This document shows, piece after piece, positions 14,762 to 21,617 of a stretch of 38,852 nt of DNA. The position numbers and the translations under genes were made by a program. This DNA comes from an uncultured Collinsella sp. (GTDB taxonomy: Bacteria > Actinomycetota > Coriobacteriia > Coriobacteriales > Coriobacteriaceae), in the NCBI GenBank assembly GCA_900554645.1, contig USIE01000009.1:1-38852 (forward strand). Direction: 5' to 3'. The notes beneath the pieces were generated by a model. That model was not told the DNA's origin, ran no database searches, and saw only the letters and a program-made list of their open reading frames with translations. Numbering within the stretch: the first letter of the stretch is position 1; the number at the start of each line of letters is the position of its first letter.

Positions 14762-15481
14762 TTACAGCTGGCGCAGGCCCTCTTCCAGGCCGGTCTTGCT
14801 GTCGGTCTTCTCGTCGCGCATCTTGATGACGCGGGCGGGGACACCGGCCACGACGGCACCAGCGGGGACGTCCTCGACGCACACGGCGCCGGCGGCAACG
14901 ACAGCGCCCTTGCCTACGTGCACGCCTTCCAGGACCACGGCGTTGGCGCCGATCATGACATCGTCCTCGATGATGACGGGCGTGGCGCTTGCGGGTTCAA
15001 CGACGCCTGCCAACACGGTTCCAGCGCCGATGTGGCAGTTCTTGCCCACGGTGGCGCGGCCGCCCAGCACGGCGCCCATGTCGATCATGGAGCCCTCACC
15101 GATGACGGAGCCGATATTGATGATGGCACCCATCATGATGACGGCGCGATCGCCGATCTCGACGCGGTCACGGATGATCGCGCCCGGCTCGATGCGGGCG
15201 TTGATGCCCTTAAGGTCGAGCATGGGCACGGCGGAGTTGCGGCAATCGTTCTCCACATCGTAGTAATCGATGGAATCGGCATTGGCATCAAGGATGGCTT
15301 TGAGCTCATCCCAGTCACCAAAGACGGTCTTGCCACGACGACCGCCGTAGACGTGCGCATTGCCCCACTGGACCTTCATGCCCGGCTTCTCGCGCACGTA
15401 CAGTTTGACGGGCGTCTTTTTGGGCGCTGTGGCGATGTAGTTGATAATCTCCTGGGCATCCATCTCGGCTGCATTGCTCAT
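14762..15481 (-). CDS. dapH: Tetrahydrodipicolinate N-acetyltransferase
   Basis: The 239-residue protein has the DapH layout: an N-terminal helical/alpha-beta DapH_N region (residues 1-90, [21 protein letters not shown]) and a left-handed beta-helix of hexapeptide repeats (about 95-215, with [32 protein letters not shown] turns). It transfers acetyl from acetyl-CoA to tetrahydrodipicolinate, committing the pathway to N-acetylated DAP intermediates. The N-terminal domain and length separate it from the longer succinyl-transferase DapD. It lies 39 bases after dapB with an AGGAGAGACAG ribosome site and is the last gene of the lysine unit. An M20 deacetylase on the other strand fits the later deacetylation. 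Confidence 0.9.
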   Translation of the reverse strand: MSNAAEMDAQEIINYIATAPKKTPVKLYVREKPGMKVQWGNAHVYGGRRGKTVFGDWDELKAILDANADSIDYYDVENDCRNSAVPMLDLKGINARIEPGAIIRDRVEIGDRAVIMMGAIINIGSVIGEGSMIDMGAVLGGRATVGKNCHIGAGTVLAGVVEPASATPVIIEDDVMIGANAVVLEGVHVGKGAVVAAGAVCVEDVPAGAVVAGVPARVIKMRDEKTDSKTGLEEGLRQL

Positions 15482-15520
15482 TTGCTGTCTCTCCTTTGGG
15501 TGGATCCGGTTGATACCTGG

Positions 15521-16261
15521 TTAGGCAAACATGACCTGGTCGAACGTATAGAAGCCGTGCTCGCGGGTGACGAGCTTCTGCGCGGCTGCCAGGGCGCCGT
15601 TGACGAAGATCTGACGGCTTGTGGCGCGATGCGTGAGCGTGATTTCTTCGTCCTGGCCAAAGAAACTCACTTCGTGCACGCCGGCGACAGTGCCACCGCG
15701 CAGCGAGTGCATGCCGATCTCCTTGGGGTCGCGCGCTCCGCACATGCCCTCGCGGCCATAGACGGGGTGGTAGCCTGCCTCGGGCTCGGTTTCGACTACG
15801 GCATCGAGCAGCAATTTGGCAGTGCCGCTGGGGGCATCGACCTTTTGGTTATGGTGCGTCTCGACGATTTCGCAGTCAAAGCCGGGCAGCTCGCGTGTGG
15901 CCTGTGCTACCAGATGACGCAGGGCTGCGATACCGATGGAGTAATTGCCGGAGTGCATGACGCGGGCGTTCTGACCCAGCTCGCGCAGGCGATCCATCTG
16001 CTCGGGTGTGTAGCCTGTAGTGCCCGAGACCAACGCCGCGCCCGTGCACTCGACATAGGCGACGACGGCATCGAAGGTCACGACGTTCGAGAAGTCGATG
16101 ATGACGTCGGCTGCCGGGGCGCTCTCGAGCTCGGACAGATCAAAACCGATCTGGGCCACGATATCAAAAACGGGCTGCCCGGCGGCGTCGATAATGCCTT
16201 CGGCGGTAGTGCGGATGAGCGAGCCCATGCGGCCCGTTCCCATAATGACGGTCTTAATCAA
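15521..16261 (-). CDS. dapB: 4-hydroxy-tetrahydrodipicolinate reductase
   Basis: The 246-residue protein is DapB, which reduces the DapA product with NAD(P)H. The dinucleotide loop GTGRMGSL is at residues 8-15, DFSNV lies in the central sheet, SGTTGY follows, and the substrate signature ETHHNQKVDAPSGTA (about 146-160) contains the catalytic His-His and Lys. It is slightly shorter than the family norm of about 250-270. The start overlaps the end of the upstream DapA-coding frame by 8 bases, indicating translational coupling within the unit. Confidence 0.92.
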   Translation of the reverse strand: MIKTVIMGTGRMGSLIRTTAEGIIDAAGQPVFDIVAQIGFDLSELESAPAADVIIDFSNVVTFDAVVAYVECTGAALVSGTTGYTPEQMDRLRELGQNARVMHSGNYSIGIAALRHLVAQATRELPGFDCEIVETHHNQKVDAPSGTAKLLLDAVVETEPEAGYHPVYGREGMCGARDPKEIGMHSLRGGTVAGVHEVSFFGQDEEITLTHRATSRQIFVNGALAAAQKLVTREHGFYTFDQVMFA

Positions 16262-17144
16262 GCAGACCAGCTCCCTTCAGAGCATCGGTAAGTGCGGCAC
16301 GTGTGTCGTTGGCCATGGGGCACAGCGGCATACGGTAGTTTGCCTCGATCATGCCCATCTGAGCGAGCGCTTCCTTAACGGGGATGGGGTTGACCTCGCT
16401 AAAGAGGGCATTGATGAGCGGCTGGCCGGCAATCTGGATATCGCGGGCGCGCGCTACGTCGCCGTCCAGATAGGCGCGGCACATGTCGTGCACGAGCTGC
16501 GGCTGAACATCGGCCCACACACTGATGGTGCCCGAGGCGCCCAGGCTCATGAGCGGCACGGTGAGGGCGTCCTCGCCCGAGTACATGCGGAAGTCATCGG
16601 ACAGCAGGTGGGCGATCTTGGCCGCGTAGGCGACGTTGCCCGAGGCCTCCTTGATGCCCATGATGTTGGGGTGCGCGGCCAAGCGCTCCACGTTGTGCAC
16701 GCTGATGCCGCAGCCGCAGCGGCCGGGGATGTTGTACAGGATGCAGGGGATGTCCACGGCGTCGGCCACGGTCTTAAAGTGCCGGTAGATGCCCTCTTCG
16801 TTGGACTTGTTGTAGTAGGGGGTAATGAGCAGCAGGCCGTCGGCGCCCAGTCCCTGATAGGTGAGCGACTTGGTGAGCATGGTCTGCGTGGAGTTGGAGC
16901 CCGAGCCGGCAATGACGGGGACGCGTCCTGCAACCTGCTTGACCACCGCGGCGACAACGGAGTTGTCCTCGTCGTCGGTCATCGTGGCGCTCTCGCCGGT
17001 GGTGCCCAGGGTGAGGATGGCATCGGTGCCATTTTGCAGGTGGAAATCGATAAGGCGCTCGAGCGCGTCAAAGTCGACACTGCCGTCCTTTTTAAACGGC
17101 GTGACAAGGGCGGCGATTGAACCCTCGAGATTGCGGATGTCCAT
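16254..17144 (-). CDS. dapA: DapA, 4-hydroxy-tetrahydrodipicolinate synthase, internal start inside the fusion frame
   Basis: The ATG at 17144 begins MDIRNLEGSIAALVTPF, the expected N-terminus of a normal 296-residue DapA. It is preceded by GAAGGAGAAGAAC, a near-perfect ribosome site that is simultaneously translated as the last linker residues of the LysA half. Free DapA can thus be made by internal initiation alongside any fusion polypeptide. DapA condenses pyruvate with aspartate semialdehyde. GTTGES, the Tyr in LYNIPG and the Lys in IKEAS are all intact. Which product dominates cannot be read from DNA. Confidence 0.75.
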   Translation of the reverse strand: MDIRNLEGSIAALVTPFKKDGSVDFDALERLIDFHLQNGTDAILTLGTTGESATMTDDEDNSVVAAVVKQVAGRVPVIAGSGSNSTQTMLTKSLTYQGLGADGLLLITPYYNKSNEEGIYRHFKTVADAVDIPCILYNIPGRCGCGISVHNVERLAAHPNIMGIKEASGNVAYAAKIAHLLSDDFRMYSGEDALTVPLMSLGASGTISVWADVQPQLVHDMCRAYLDGDVARARDIQIAGQPLINALFSEVNPIPVKEALAQMGMIEANYRMPLCPMANDTRAALTDALKGAGLLD

Positions 17145-18563
17145 GTTCTTCTCCTTCGCTTCCGCGATCTGGATGCGTTTGTTCCACTGAGCGGCGACGG
17201 CCAGGCGCTCGTCCTGAGCGCGACGACGAGCACTTTCGGCGCGCGACTTTGCCAGCAGCTCGCGGCCGCACGGCAGCACGTCGAGCGTGGCAAAGTAGTC
17301 GCCCGGGCGCTCGGCGCGACGAATGAGATCTGCCGAGCCGTCGGGGCGCAGCAGGACCTCGGCGGAGCGCAGACGGCCATTGTAGTTGTAGCCCATGGAG
17401 TAGCCATGCGCGCCGGTATCGTGGACCACGAGTACATCACCCATGTCGATCTGCGGCAGCTCACGGTCGATAGCGAACTTATCGTTGTTCTCGCACAAGT
17501 TGCCCGTGATGTCATACGTGTTCGTGACCGGTGCTGCGGTCTTGTCAGGGCCACCCGGCTGTCCCATCACCGTAATGTGGTGGTAAGCGCCATACATGGC
17601 AGGACGGATCAGATCGACGGCGCTTGCGTCCACGCCGATATAGTCCTTGTAGATCTGCTTTTCGTGGATGGCCTTGGTCACCAGGCAGCCGTAGGGGCCC
17701 ATCATAAAGCGACCCATCTCGGTGCAAATCGCCACATCGCCCATGCCGGCGGGAACCAAGATCTCGTCGTAGGCCGCGTGTACGCCCTCGCCGATGGCAC
17801 GGATGTCGTTAGCCTGCTGCTCGGGCAGGTAGGGGATACCCACACCGCCGGACAGATTGATAAAGGCGACATGTGCGCTCGTTTCACGCTCCAGGCGCAC
17901 GGCAAGCTCAAAGAGGATGCGCGCAAGCTTGGGGTAGTAGTCGTTGGTGACGGTGTTGCTGGCAAGGAATGCGTGGATGCCAAAGTCCTCGGCGCCCTTG
18001 GCCTTGAGCATGCGGAAGGCCTCGAAGAGCTGCTCGGTGGTCATGCCGTATTTGGAGTCGCCGGGGTTATCCATGATGCCGTTGGAGAGCTGGAATAGGC
18101 CGCCCGGATTAAAGCGGCAGCTGACCGTCTTGGGGATGGGTCCCGCAACGCGCTCAAAGAACTCGATGTGGCTGATGTCGTCAAAGTTGACGATGGCACC
18201 CAGCTTGTCGGCGAGCTCAAAGTCCGCCGCCGGTGTGTCGTTGGACGAGAACATGATGTCGTGTCCGGTGATGCCCAGCGAGCGGGCGATCATGAGCTCG
18301 GTATAGCTCGAGCAATCGCAGCCGCAGCCGTATTCGTTGAGAATGGAGATGAGTGCCGGGTTGGGGTTGGCCTTGATGGCAAAGTATTCCTTAAAGCCCG
18401 GGTTCCATGCAAAGGCGTCGCGCACTTCTTGCATGTTGCGGCGGATGCCCGCCTCGTCGTATAGATGAAACGGCGTGGGGAACTGCTCGACGATATGCTC
18501 GAGCGTCTCCTTGTCCACAAACGGCTGCTTGGCCGCATATGCCTCGTTGGGAGTCAATGACAT
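16254..18563 (-). CDS. LysA-DapA fusion: diaminopimelate decarboxylase joined in frame to 4-hydroxy-tetrahydrodipicolinate synthase
   Basis: One uninterrupted 769-codon frame encodes two enzymes. Residues 1-473 are a divergent fold-type III decarboxylase: PLP lysine in YFAIKANPNP, glycine loop NLSGGVGIPY, phosphate-binding EMGRFMMGPYG, CENNDKF in place of the usual CESGD, and the Tyr-bearing DTGAHGYSMGYNYNGRLR. Residues 474-769 are a full DapA with GTTGES, LYNIPGRCG and the Schiff-base lysine in GIKEASGN. The joint is a charged helix-like linker (residues about 440-473, ending AEAKEKN). No stop codon separates the halves. The gene makes the first and last enzymes of the DAP branch and is preceded by a lysine riboswitch. 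The start follows GAGG at 11-base spacing. Confidence 0.82.
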   Translation of the reverse strand: MSLTPNEAYAAKQPFVDKETLEHIVEQFPTPFHLYDEAGIRRNMQEVRDAFAWNPGFKEYFAIKANPNPALISILNEYGCGCDCSSYTELMIARSLGITGHDIMFSSNDTPAADFELADKLGAIVNFDDISHIEFFERVAGPIPKTVSCRFNPGGLFQLSNGIMDNPGDSKYGMTTEQLFEAFRMLKAKGAEDFGIHAFLASNTVTNDYYPKLARILFELAVRLERETSAHVAFINLSGGVGIPYLPEQQANDIRAIGEGVHAAYDEILVPAGMGDVAICTEMGRFMMGPYGCLVTKAIHEKQIYKDYIGVDASAVDLIRPAMYGAYHHITVMGQPGGPDKTAAPVTNTYDITGNLCENNDKFAIDRELPQIDMGDVLVVHDTGAHGYSMGYNYNGRLRSAEVLLRPDGSADLIRRAERPGDYFATLDVLPCGRELLAKSRAESARRRAQDERLAVAAQWNKRIQIAEAKEKNMDIRNLEGSIAALVTPFKKDGSVDFDALERLIDFHLQNGTDAILTLGTTGESATMTDDEDNSVVAAVVKQVAGRVPVIAGSGSNSTQTMLTKSLTYQGLGADGLLLITPYYNKSNEEGIYRHFKTVADAVDIPCILYNIPGRCGCGISVHNVERLAAHPNIMGIKEASGNVAYAAKIAHLLSDDFRMYSGEDALTVPLMSLGASGTISVWADVQPQLVHDMCRAYLDGDVARARDIQIAGQPLINALFSEVNPIPVKEALAQMGMIEANYRMPLCPMANDTRAALTDALKGAGLLD

Positions 18564-18573
18564 ATCCCGTAAA

Positions 18574-18642
18574 CCTCGCTATCCAGACGGCGCTACCTGC
18601 GCATCGAATCCACATAGCGTGGACCCAATGTCCGGATAGCGC
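18574..18642 (-). promoter_or_regulatory. Expression platform of the lysine riboswitch (probable translational switch)
   Basis: On the lysA transcript the 3' strand of riboswitch helix P1, CGCUAUCCGGAC (18630-18641), can pair over 12 positions with GUCUGGAUAGCG (18577-18588, one wobble), leaving the adjacent AGG of the ribosome site free. Alternatively CCACGCUAU (18614-18622) can pair with AUAGCGAGG (18574-18582), covering the ribosome site through six pairs, one A-A mismatch and two more pairs. The two pairings exclude each other. No U-run is present, so control of translation is more likely than termination. Confidence 0.55.
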
Positions 18643-18792
18643 TCCCGCATTGCTGCAGACAGTCCTGCGGGTGTTTCCCGCAGGCCCACCAGGCTGTTCG
18701 TGCCCGAAAAACCCAGTTCGGCGGGTTTCGCCTCCCCGCGGGGTCAAAGCCTGCCGGCTCGCCCGCGGCTCTTCGTGCCCGCGCCTCTATCA
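18634..18792 (-). promoter_or_regulatory. Lysine riboswitch (L box) upstream of lysA-dapA
   Basis: The leader of the lysA-dapA-dapB-dapH unit shows conserved L-box pieces in order: GATAGAGGCGC at the 5' end, GAAGAGCCG, GGCGAAACCCGCCGAACTGG, a CCTGCGGG-aaaca-CCCGCAGG stem followed by ACTGTC, and GGGAGCGCTATC closing P1 (GATAG 18787-18791 with CTATC 18635-18639). This class binds free lysine and lowers expression of lysine synthesis or import genes. The context, directly ahead of four lysine-pathway activities, supports the call. A promoter TTGTTT-17-TAGGGT lies just upstream. Confidence 0.88.
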
Positions 18793-18942
18793 AGTGGTAA
18801 CGACCCTACCACGTTGCACTTTACCAAACAAGAGTATTCGTATATAACGTTTAAAAAATGCAGGGATATGCTGGAAATAAGGGTGTAGCAATCTTGCGGC
18901 ACAATAGATAGCAGCCGACGCGCACCTACGAAAGGAACCAAT

Positions 18943-20130
18943 ATGGCCGAGCTCCAAGAACTCTGTCGCTACCGCCGCGACTTGCACAGGATCCCGGAGC
19001 TCGACTTCGATCTTCCGCAGACGATCGCCTATATCGAGGGCGTGTTGGCACCGCTCACCTGCGAGGTGACCCATCCGTGCCCCAGCTGCGTTTGCGCTTT
19101 CTTCGATGCCGGCACGGGCGCCGCGCATGCCACGGCGATTCGCGCCGATATGGATGCGCTGCCCATTGCCGAGGCAACGGGGGCAGTGTTCGCTTCGACC
19201 CATCCCGGCAAGATGCATGCTTGCGGCCACGATGGACACATGGCCATGGCGCTTGCGGCGGCAACCTTTGTCGACCGTGCGATCCGTGAGCAGCCGGGCG
19301 CCATTAAGCGCAATGTGCTCTTTGTGTTTCAGCCGGCCGAGGAAACGACCGGTGGTGCTAAGACGGTGTGCGAGAGCGGCGTGTTCGAGCGCTACGGGGT
19401 GGATCGCATCTTCGGCTTCCACGTGTGGCCCGATCTGCCCGCCGGCACGTTGGCGAGCTGCTCTGGTCCGTTGCTGGCGCGTTCGAGTGAGACACACATT
19501 CATATCCATGGCACGAGCATCCATATCGCTAAGACCTATGGCGTTCCGGTCGAGGAGTCGCACGATGCGGCGCTGGCGGCTGCCAAGTTCTTGGTTTCCG
19601 AGCGCGAGCTCATGGACGAGTTGGGTGCCGACGAGCCCTGCATTGGTAAGTTCGGCCTGCTGCAGGCCGGCACCGTCTGCAATGCGGTGGCGGGGGAGGC
19701 TCATGTTGCCGGCAGCCTGCGTGTGTTTACGGACTCCATGTTCGACCGTGCGCGCGAGGGCGTACGCCGTGTGCTCGATGAGGCGTGCACCGCAACGGGC
19801 TGCACGTACGATCTCAATTTTGCCGAGGGCTATCCACCGGTCGATAACGACCCCGAGCTGTTCGCCCACATTGCGCCTGCCTTGTCCGAGCTGCAACTCG
19901 TGGATGAGCCTTTGCTGATTGCCGAGGACTTCGCTTTCTATCAGCGCCATCTGCCAGGCGTGTTCTTCCTCCTGGGTACGGGCGTGCCGGAGGGACAAGA
20001 TAATCCGATCGATTCGGATGGCTGTCCCGCCTATGCCACGAGCGCCCTTCACACTGATACCATGCTCTTTGACGAGGAAATCCTACTCAAAGGCCTCGAT
20101 GTCTACAAACGATTGCTTGGCTTGGAGTGA
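18943..20130 (+). CDS. M20-family amidohydrolase, probable N-acetyl-diaminopimelate deacetylase
   Basis: The 395-residue protein is an M20D-type metallo-hydrolase like hippurate hydrolase, IAA-amino-acid hydrolase and Bacillus DapL. Metal and catalytic marks are RADMDALP, MHACGHDGHMAMAL (Cys and His ligands), VFQPAEETTGGAK with the general-base Glu, and FGFHVWPDLPAGTL. Transcribed divergently from the acetylated-DAP genes, it is the natural candidate for removing the acetyl group added by DapH. The family has many substrates, so the call rests on context. It starts 9 bases after GAAAGG and overlaps the downstream small membrane-protein region closely. No signal peptide is present. Confidence 0.78.
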   Translation: MAELQELCRYRRDLHRIPELDFDLPQTIAYIEGVLAPLTCEVTHPCPSCVCAFFDAGTGAAHATAIRADMDALPIAEATGAVFASTHPGKMHACGHDGHMAMALAAATFVDRAIREQPGAIKRNVLFVFQPAEETTGGAKTVCESGVFERYGVDRIFGFHVWPDLPAGTLASCSGPLLARSSETHIHIHGTSIHIAKTYGVPVEESHDAALAAAKFLVSERELMDELGADEPCIGKFGLLQAGTVCNAVAGEAHVAGSLRVFTDSMFDRAREGVRRVLDEACTATGCTYDLNFAEGYPPVDNDPELFAHIAPALSELQLVDEPLLIAEDFAFYQRHLPGVFFLLGTGVPEGQDNPIDSDGCPAYATSALHTDTMLFDEEILLKGLDVYKRLLGLE

Positions 20131-20132
20131 CG

Positions 20133-20456
20133 ATGGAACGACGCCGACAGTCTGCCGTATATAGTCCGGGTGGATGCGGATGCGGTTTGCTGCTGCTTCC
20201 GGTCATCGCTGTGAGCATTGGCGTGATGTTTGTGTTTGCTGGGCTGGCTGCGGCGGCACTCGTACTGTTTATCACCGCCATCGGCGTGACGGTCTGGCTG
20301 TGCCGTTCTCGCGAGCAGCGCCGCGCCGACGGTAAGACCAATGTCGGCTGGGTCGTCTTCCTGATCATTGCGTACCTATTGAGCATCAGCTACCTGGTGT
20401 TCTTTGTCCTAATGATGATCAGTGCCTTTACCGGGAAATCCGTCACGGTGGGTTGA
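20133..20456 (+). CDS. Small multi-pass membrane protein, function unknown
   Basis: The 107-residue product has two or three membrane helices: LLLLPVIAVSIGVMFVFAG with AALVLFITAIGVTVWLC (about 19-55) and WVVFLIIAYLLSISYLVFFVL (about 73-95), separated by a basic loop SREQRRADGK. It starts two bases after the M20 gene stops, with GGAG inside the end of that gene, so translation is probably coupled. A GTG at 20127 overlapping the stop is an alternative start. I do not recognise the family; a structural role for the M20 partner cannot be shown. Confidence 0.65.
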   Translation: MERRRQSAVYSPGGCGCGLLLLPVIAVSIGVMFVFAGLAAAALVLFITAIGVTVWLCRSREQRRADGKTNVGWVVFLIIAYLLSISYLVFFVLMMISAFTGKSVTVG

Positions 20457-20561
20457 TGCGCTGCCAGCAGACGGTCACGCAAAGTGCGTTTGCTCGGCGT
20501 CTGGATAGCTGCATTGGCCGTTTACCGCAACCTTAGCCCTCAGCTAATGAATTCAAGTTCA

Positions 20562-20615
20562 ATCCTTCCTACGATGTGCTGTGTGCCGGCACGGTAGCCG
20601 GATCGTAGGAAGGAT
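20562..20615 (+). promoter_or_regulatory. 14-bp hairpin sequestering the ribosome site of the FxLYD gene
   Basis: ATCCTTCCTACGAT (20562-20575) is perfectly complementary to ATCGTAGGAAGGAT (20602-20615). The 3' arm contains the AGGAAGG ribosome site five bases before the start codon at 20621. The 26-base loop has its own palindromic GTGCCGGCAC. Without unfolding, the message should be translated poorly, suggesting a thermosensor, a ribosome-standby mechanism or a ligand or small-RNA switch. Confidence 0.6.
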
Positions 20616-20620
20616 GAATA

Positions 20621-21064
20621 ATGGCAAAAGAGGGAAAGAAGCCGATCGGCAAGATTGTCCTAGGCGTCATCGTGGTGCTGGTTATCGTCGGTGCCGTGGG
20701 TTCTATGGGCGGCAATTCAACCGATTCGTCTGCGAGCGATTCGGCAAAACCTGCCGAGGCGACACAGCAGGCTGAGGAGCAAAAAGAACCGCAAGAACCG
20801 TATATCATTGCTGACGAGGCTGAAGACACCTCCAGTCAGTTTGCCTATAAGATCACGGGCACGCTTACCAATAACACGGACAAGGAAAAGAGCTACATTC
20901 AGATTGAGTATGTTCTGTATGATGCCGATGGCAACCAGGTTGGAACGGCTCTTGCAAACACCAATCATCTGAAGGCGGGCGGCTCCTGGAAGTTCGAGGC
21001 GCTGAGTACGGTGTCTCCCGACCAGGTTGCTAGCTGGGAGCGTTCGGACGTAAGCGGTTTCTAG
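20621..21064 (+). CDS. FxLYD-domain membrane-anchored extracytoplasmic protein
   Basis: The 147-residue protein has a short basic N-terminus, one membrane helix (about residues 11-29, IVLGVIVVLVIVGAVGSMG), a Ser/Ala/Glu-rich spacer, and a beta-rich domain with ITGTLTNNTDKEKSYIQIEYVLYDADGNQVG. The spaced aromatic YVLYD pattern and GSWKFEA ending fit the FxLYD domain found in many secreted or anchored Gram-positive proteins. No lipobox Cys is present, so it is probably held by the uncleaved helix. Function is unknown. Expression is likely controlled by the hairpin that hides its ribosome site. Confidence 0.72.
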   Translation: MAKEGKKPIGKIVLGVIVVLVIVGAVGSMGGNSTDSSASDSAKPAEATQQAEEQKEPQEPYIIADEAEDTSSQFAYKITGTLTNNTDKEKSYIQIEYVLYDADGNQVGTALANTNHLKAGGSWKFEALSTVSPDQVASWERSDVSGF

Positions 21065-21096
21065 CATGTTGCATGCACTGGGGGAGGTGAAGTCGT

Positions 21097-21519
21097 ATGC
21101 CCGATAAAAAGCTGACCGAGGAGCTGCTCAATGAGCTTCTCGATGCGCCGAACATCGATGGCTATATCAGGGAGCACGACTTTGCTGCCCCGTCGCTTTC
21201 GGACTACCTGAAGCAGCTGCTGCAGGAAAAGGGCTTGGAGCGCTCGCGCGTGGTTCGTATGGCCGATCTCAATGAGACCTTTGGCTATCAGATCTTTACC
21301 GGTGCGCGTCACCCGAGTCGCAATAAGGTGCTGCAGATTGCCTTTGCGATGGCGATGACGCTCAAAGAGGCCAACCGTGCACTGACGGCTGCCGGGGTAA
21401 GCGTCCTCAACTGCAAGGATCGCCGTGATGCGATTATCATCTTTTGCATCGATCGCGGGTGCAGCCTCCAAAAGGTCAACGAGGAGCTGTATCGCTTTGG
21501 CGAGGAGACGGTGAGTTAG
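21097..21519 (+). CDS. XRE-like helix-turn-helix protein paired with a Ser/Thr kinase
   Basis: The 140-residue protein has a helix-turn-helix of XRE type in its middle (LSDYLKQLLQEKGLERSRVVRMADLNETFGYQIFTGARHPSRNKVLQIAFAMAM split over about residues 40-95) and a helical C-terminus ending CSLQKVNEELYRFGEE. It starts 32 bases after the FxLYD gene with GGGGGAGGTGAAG as ribosome site. About 100 bases later comes a Ser/Thr kinase gene on the same strand. A phosphorylation-controlled regulator is a reasonable inference. Whether the domain binds DNA or only partners is unknown. Confidence 0.68.
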   Translation: MPDKKLTEELLNELLDAPNIDGYIREHDFAAPSLSDYLKQLLQEKGLERSRVVRMADLNETFGYQIFTGARHPSRNKVLQIAFAMAMTLKEANRALTAAGVSVLNCKDRRDAIIIFCIDRGCSLQKVNEELYRFGEETVS

Positions 21520-21617
21520 CGGCTGATATCTGAGCCGGCGGAGCTGCCGAACAACGATGCAAACGAACGGGGCGCGGATGCCATGGGGTGTCTGCGCCCT
21601 GCGCTATGATGGAGGCT

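Noticed and set aside
14918..16291. 457-codon plus-strand frame across dapH and dapB
   Set aside because: Asp/Gly/His/Val-rich shadow sequence; dapH and dapB on the minus strand are unmistakable.
18574..18792. T-box leader for lysA
   Set aside because: No T-box sequence (TGGN...ACC) or terminator was seen; the lysine-riboswitch core motifs are present in the correct order.
20467..20502. Nested hairpin CAGACG...CGTCTG with GCAAA/TTTGC after the small membrane-protein gene
   Set aside because: Stems are short and lack a U-run; may contribute to termination but cannot be supported as a feature.
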